Below are positions 5,711-8,680 of a stretch of 8,680 nucleotides of DNA, piece by piece. Each line of letters begins with the position of its first letter. Position 1 is the stretch's first letter. Source of the DNA: Fidelibacterota bacterium (GTDB lineage: Bacteria > Fidelibacterota > UBA2242 > JAFGTP01); the NCBI GenBank assembly GCA_021734005.1, contig JAIPJV010000071.1, positions 1-8,680 of the forward strand. The letters run 5' to 3'. The notes beneath the pieces were generated by a model that saw only the letters and a program-made list of their open reading frames with translations, had not been told where the DNA came from and ran no database searches. A program made the position numbers and the translations under genes.

Positions 5711-8680
5711 TTAATAATTATACCTGATTTTATAATTAATTCCAAAAAGGCCATCCTGATCCACATTGCCTTCTATGGAATGGTTTTGATCAAACCGATA
5801 TTCAACTTCGACTCTCTGAGTCTGCTTACTATAGACAGCGCCCTGTTCATAGGTGACAAAAATATTGGGTGTTATCCTCTGACCGAGAGTGATTTTCCAG
5901 TTATCCAGATTGCGTTGCTGAAGAAGATTGCTATTAGTTTGGAAGCTAATCCGATCAATTCCACTAAATTGTGAAAAGCGTCTTTCTATTTGCCGTTCAA
6001 AATACTGGCCAAATACATTCAAAGCACCACCGGGAATTGTGGAAGTAGATTCTCCGGATTGTGTTTGCGAGCCCTGAATTAGGCTCAAAATATCATTCTG
6101 GGAATAATTTGCCGATTCAAATTGCAGATCAGGTTTTTCCAGATCACCGGTCAAATAGACATCTACCACCTCATCATCTTCGGTAATATCCTGAGTATTA
6201 TCAGTAGTAAATGAGGTCAGATTGAGTTGAGAATGAATATCAAGGCGAGGATTCATTTTAACCGGATCAAAATAGACAGTCCCGCTTAAATTGGTAAATT
6301 CCCAGCCAAAATAGTAGAAAGACCCTTCCAGAATAGAAAGATCACCTGAAAATCTCCAGGGATTATTCCCTTCTCTCAACACCCACAGATCTCCAGTTAA
6401 TTCACAATCCATTTGATCATTACTTATATAAAAATTACCCGGAATAATTGTATGAATATTAAACCTGGTAAAAGGGCCACCACTTCGACGTTCAGCAGGC
6501 TGTCTATCCTTGCGAAATGATTTACGGAGGATCATTTTGGAGACTTCCATTTCACCGCTAATATCCACTGTGTCCCGACCATTAATTTCGAAGTCACCAT
6601 TTACAAAGCCCTCGCCTTCTGCCAATAGTGTCCGAAAATAAAGATCCTTTCCTTTTAATTTTAGATCATAACCCGGCCTGATTAATTTTTCCAAATTAAT
6701 ATCGCCTGAAACAGTTAAGTTTTTCTTCTCAGACTGTTTTTCAGAACTGGAAAAGATCGAGTTAAAAAACCTTTTAATACTGCTTTTTGCCCGGGTTATT
6801 TCAGGAGGTGATTGCTTGATCATATTGGCTTTGCATCTATCTATATGCAAAATATTATCTCTCATTGTTCCCTGAGCGCTCACATCTCTAATCGGATTTT
6901 CCAAAGGCGAAAGATTAATAGAAGCATTTTCTGCAACAAAATATCCTTCTTTAACAGGATTTTCTCGTGTGCCAGTCACATCCATGGAGATAAAAAAATC
7001 TCCAGCTATTTCTTCAACACTATTATTGGGCGGAGCAGAGATGAAGGGTAGAGTGGAGGTCATAGCAGAGAACTCCATATCCATCTCCTCGTTGGGCCGC
7101 ATAACTATTTTTCGGCTGTATAGATCAATGCTGATCGGCAGATAGCCTTTGCCATTATAATGGCCTCCACCTTCATCAAGTTCAAATTCATTGAAGGTCA
7201 GGCTATCGCTTTCATAATGGCCGCGAGCCCGTAAATATTCTCCTTGAATACGATTAAATCCTGGCTTTTCCACTTTGAAAATTGTATTAATAACCGGTTT
7301 TTTCAGAATATTGTGAACTGATAGGTTACCTGTCAATCGTCCGGCCAGATCAAATCTTTTTAAGGCAATCTTATTCAAATATTCTACTGGAAAATTGTCA
7401 TAATTTATATCAATATCAATACTGTCATCTTCTCTCAGAAAATTTTCCGTTTCACCAGGCGGAAAATTGCAGGTCAGATTACCCTGCAGATTAATTGACG
7501 AATTTTCATCAATCATAAAGTTAGCATTTCGCAGCTGGATCGTATCTTTCCTTACTGTTGAATTGAAGACTACCCGGGGAAAATTCATATCCTTAAAGAC
7601 AACATTTCTGGCTTGCAGCTGAATTTCAATAGAAGGAATTTCTTTTTTAATGTACTGAATTTTACCGTCCAGATCACCATTATTGGGAATATTTTTATTG
7701 AGAGCATGGAGAGGCGCCATATTTATATTATCCAGGGAAATGGTAAGATCACGAGGCTGGCTTCCGACAAATTGAGCGGACACGTAAAAAGCATTTTCTC
7801 CGTAAGCAAAGTCAGCCCGGGAGATACTTATTGTATCCTGTCGGCGGATAATATGAAAAGATTCTTTAGAGTAAATATTTGTTTTGCGAGCCGACATTGA
7901 TATATGCTCTACAAGAAAATCAGAAGACTGATAGATTTGCCCCTTACAATTCAGATCAAATTCCTTGCCCTTAGCATTTAATGTATTTACAAAAGTTGTA
8001 TCTCCTGAAAATTCCAGGGCAACTTCGAATTGATCGAGGTCTGGTTCCAATTTCGTAATTCTGCCATTTGTCCCTTGAATAGATAAAGCTCCCTGACGAT
8101 TATTTGCAATATCAGTTAATCCCAGATTTATACGAGCTTGATCTACATAAAAGCTCTCGCCCGATAAATTATTCCCAAGAACCTGGCAGGAAATATCCGG
8201 TGATGTAAGTTTGCCATTAACTTTAAAACGCCCATTAATTCTGCCTGATAAAGAATCCATTTTTGTAATTGGCGAGAAAAAAGCCAGATCCGATGATCTG
8301 ACTCCGCCCGACATTTGTAAAGATTTATCAGGTATATTATAAAAACCGGACAAGTTCATCTCACTACCATCAATTGCAACCAGAATAGAGTCAGTTATCT
8401 CAAATTTATCATCGACCAGAGCAACGGCGCCGGTAATTTCATTAAAATTCACATTCTGTACCGAGCCATCTGACAAATTGATTTTCATTGCAATAGCATC
8501 TTGAAGCCGACTATTACGGAAAGTTAATTTTCCCGAAAGAGAAGTTTCCCGACCCAAAAATTGCCACTTTTTTAGATCCAGGTTGTGAATATTAAGTTCA
8601 CTTACAATATTACCGGACAAATCTCCTTGAAGACTACCAGTAAAAAGTTCATCTTGACTTTGAAATTCAAGATTAGGCAC
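5711..8680 (-). CDS. tamB: TamB-like translocation and assembly module protein, C-terminal 989 residues
   Basis: Large periplasm-spanning protein of the AsmA/TamB group; family members bridge inner and outer membranes and work with an Omp85 barrel or in lipid transport. The frame is open through the right edge; its first visible codon is an internal GTG, so the N-terminal membrane anchor is unseen. Residue numbers count from the edge. Nearly all is predicted beta-strand with recurring G-x-L/I-x-G blocks, such as GRINGRFKVNGKLTSP (146-161), NGDLDGK (334-340), GRLTGNL (447-453), DVTGTRENP (567-575) and LTGDLEKPDL. The C-terminal TamB (DUF490) signature is clear: NPRLDIHSQL (810-819), then GDLEKPDLQF, ESANYSQNDILSLIQ (855-869), VFGQYFERQIERR, and the closing strands ITPNIFVTYEQG and GINYKIRYNY with an aromatic end. 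A basic, serine-rich, probably non-beta insert lies at about 628-653. Order tamB then omp85 is the reverse of E. coli. TamB rather than another AsmA-like protein is favoured by the C-terminus and neighbour. Confidence 0.93.
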   Translation of the reverse strand: MPNLEFQSQDELFTGSLQGDLSGNIVSELNIHNLDLKKWQFLGRETSLSGKLTFRNSRLQDAIAMKINLSDGSVQNVNFNEITGAVALVDDKFEITDSILVAIDGSEMNLSGFYNIPDKSLQMSGGVRSSDLAFFSPITKMDSLSGRINGRFKVNGKLTSPDISCQVLGNNLSGESFYVDQARINLGLTDIANNRQGALSIQGTNGRITKLEPDLDQFEVALEFSGDTTFVNTLNAKGKEFDLNCKGQIYQSSDFLVEHISMSARKTNIYSKESFHIIRRQDTISISRADFAYGENAFYVSAQFVGSQPRDLTISLDNINMAPLHALNKNIPNNGDLDGKIQYIKKEIPSIEIQLQARNVVFKDMNFPRVVFNSTVRKDTIQLRNANFMIDENSSINLQGNLTCNFPPGETENFLREDDSIDIDINYDNFPVEYLNKIALKRFDLAGRLTGNLSVHNILKKPVINTIFKVEKPGFNRIQGEYLRARGHYESDSLTFNEFELDEGGGHYNGKGYLPISIDLYSRKIVMRPNEEMDMEFSAMTSTLPFISAPPNNSVEEIAGDFFISMDVTGTRENPVKEGYFVAENASINLSPLENPIRDVSAQGTMRDNILHIDRCKANMIKQSPPEITRAKSSIKRFFNSIFSSSEKQSEKKNLTVSGDINLEKLIRPGYDLKLKGKDLYFRTLLAEGEGFVNGDFEINGRDTVDISGEMEVSKMILRKSFRKDRQPAERRSGGPFTRFNIHTIIPGNFYISNDQMDCELTGDLWVLREGNNPWRFSGDLSILEGSFYYFGWEFTNLSGTVYFDPVKMNPRLDIHSQLNLTSFTTDNTQDITEDDEVVDVYLTGDLEKPDLQFESANYSQNDILSLIQGSQTQSGESTSTIPGGALNVFGQYFERQIERRFSQFSGIDRISFQTNSNLLQQRNLDNWKITLGQRITPNIFVTYEQGAVYSKQTQRVEVEYRFDQNHSIEGNVDQDGLFGINYKIRYNY
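5717..5745 (-). promoter_or_regulatory. Promoter-like sequence at the end of the tamB-like gene
   Basis: On the minus strand TTGGAA (5745-5740), a 17-base spacer and a perfect TATAAT (5722-5717) lie inside the last codons of the tamB-like gene. The -10 box ends 9 bases before the omp85 ATG, so a transcript from it would be leaderless or nearly so. The same bases encode the C-terminal strand GINYKIRYNY, which may be the whole reason they are there. Inference from consensus likeness only. Confidence 0.25.

Noticed and set aside
7613..7900. 95-codon plus-strand open frame inside the tamB-like gene (with similar ones at 6812-7051, 5780-5974 and 4778-5059)
   Set aside because: Each lies opposite a well-supported coding frame, resembles no known protein and has low-complexity composition expected from the antisense of A/T-rich coding DNA.
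8678..8680. GTG at the right edge as the start of the tamB-like gene
   Set aside because: The frame is open through the edge, the protein here lacks the expected N-terminal membrane anchor, and TamB proteins are normally longer than 989 residues; the codon is an internal Val.
1..8680. Mobile elements, CRISPR arrays, tRNA or rRNA genes, toxin-antitoxin or defence systems
   Set aside because: The window is almost fully occupied by housekeeping and envelope genes; no transposase, spaced repeats, cloverleaf-like or rRNA-like sequence was seen on either strand.

Overview
The window reads as ordinary chromosome of a diderm (Gram-negative-type) bacterium, AT-rich by eye, with intergenic regions richer still in A/T. 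The diderm call rests on a TamB-family protein and an Omp85-family outer-membrane beta-barrel with POTRA domains. I cannot fix the phylum from sequence alone. The order tamB-like, then omp85, then clpB differs from the Escherichia coli order tamA-tamB and fits a non-proteobacterial lineage, possibly an FCB-group relative; this is a weak inference.

Layout, left to right. Positions 1-659 (minus) hold the N-terminal half of peptidase T, cut by the window edge. Positions 660-930 are a divergent intergenic region with a candidate promoter for each flanking gene and a perfect 15-bp palindrome. Positions 931-1143 (plus) encode a 70-residue protein with two CxxC zinc knuckles. A perfect 12-bp hairpin flanked by A and T runs (1149-1178) lies between this gene and the convergent clpB and can serve as terminator for both. 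Positions 1207-3819 (minus) encode a full-length ClpB disaggregase. Positions 3878-5707 (minus) encode a TamA/BamA-like outer-membrane protein with three POTRA domains. Positions 5711-8680 (minus) encode the C-terminal 989 residues of a TamB-like translocation/assembly protein whose N-terminus lies outside the window.

The three large minus-strand genes run in one direction (tamB-like, omp85, clpB) with gaps of 3 and 58 bases, and the first two almost certainly form a translationally coupled pair. Together those two would form an envelope-spanning translocation and assembly module: TamB bridging the periplasm, the Omp85 barrel in the outer membrane. ClpB acts in the cytoplasm on aggregated protein; whether it shares their transcript is open. 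PepT (cytosolic tripeptidase) and the zinc-ribbon protein have no evident link to that module.

I found no mobile element, CRISPR array, tRNA, rRNA or clearly new multi-gene system. What merits a second look is mostly regulatory: the palindrome before the zinc-ribbon gene, the missing Shine-Dalgarno and promoter-like sequence at the tamB/omp85 junction, and the inverted repeats between omp85 and clpB.
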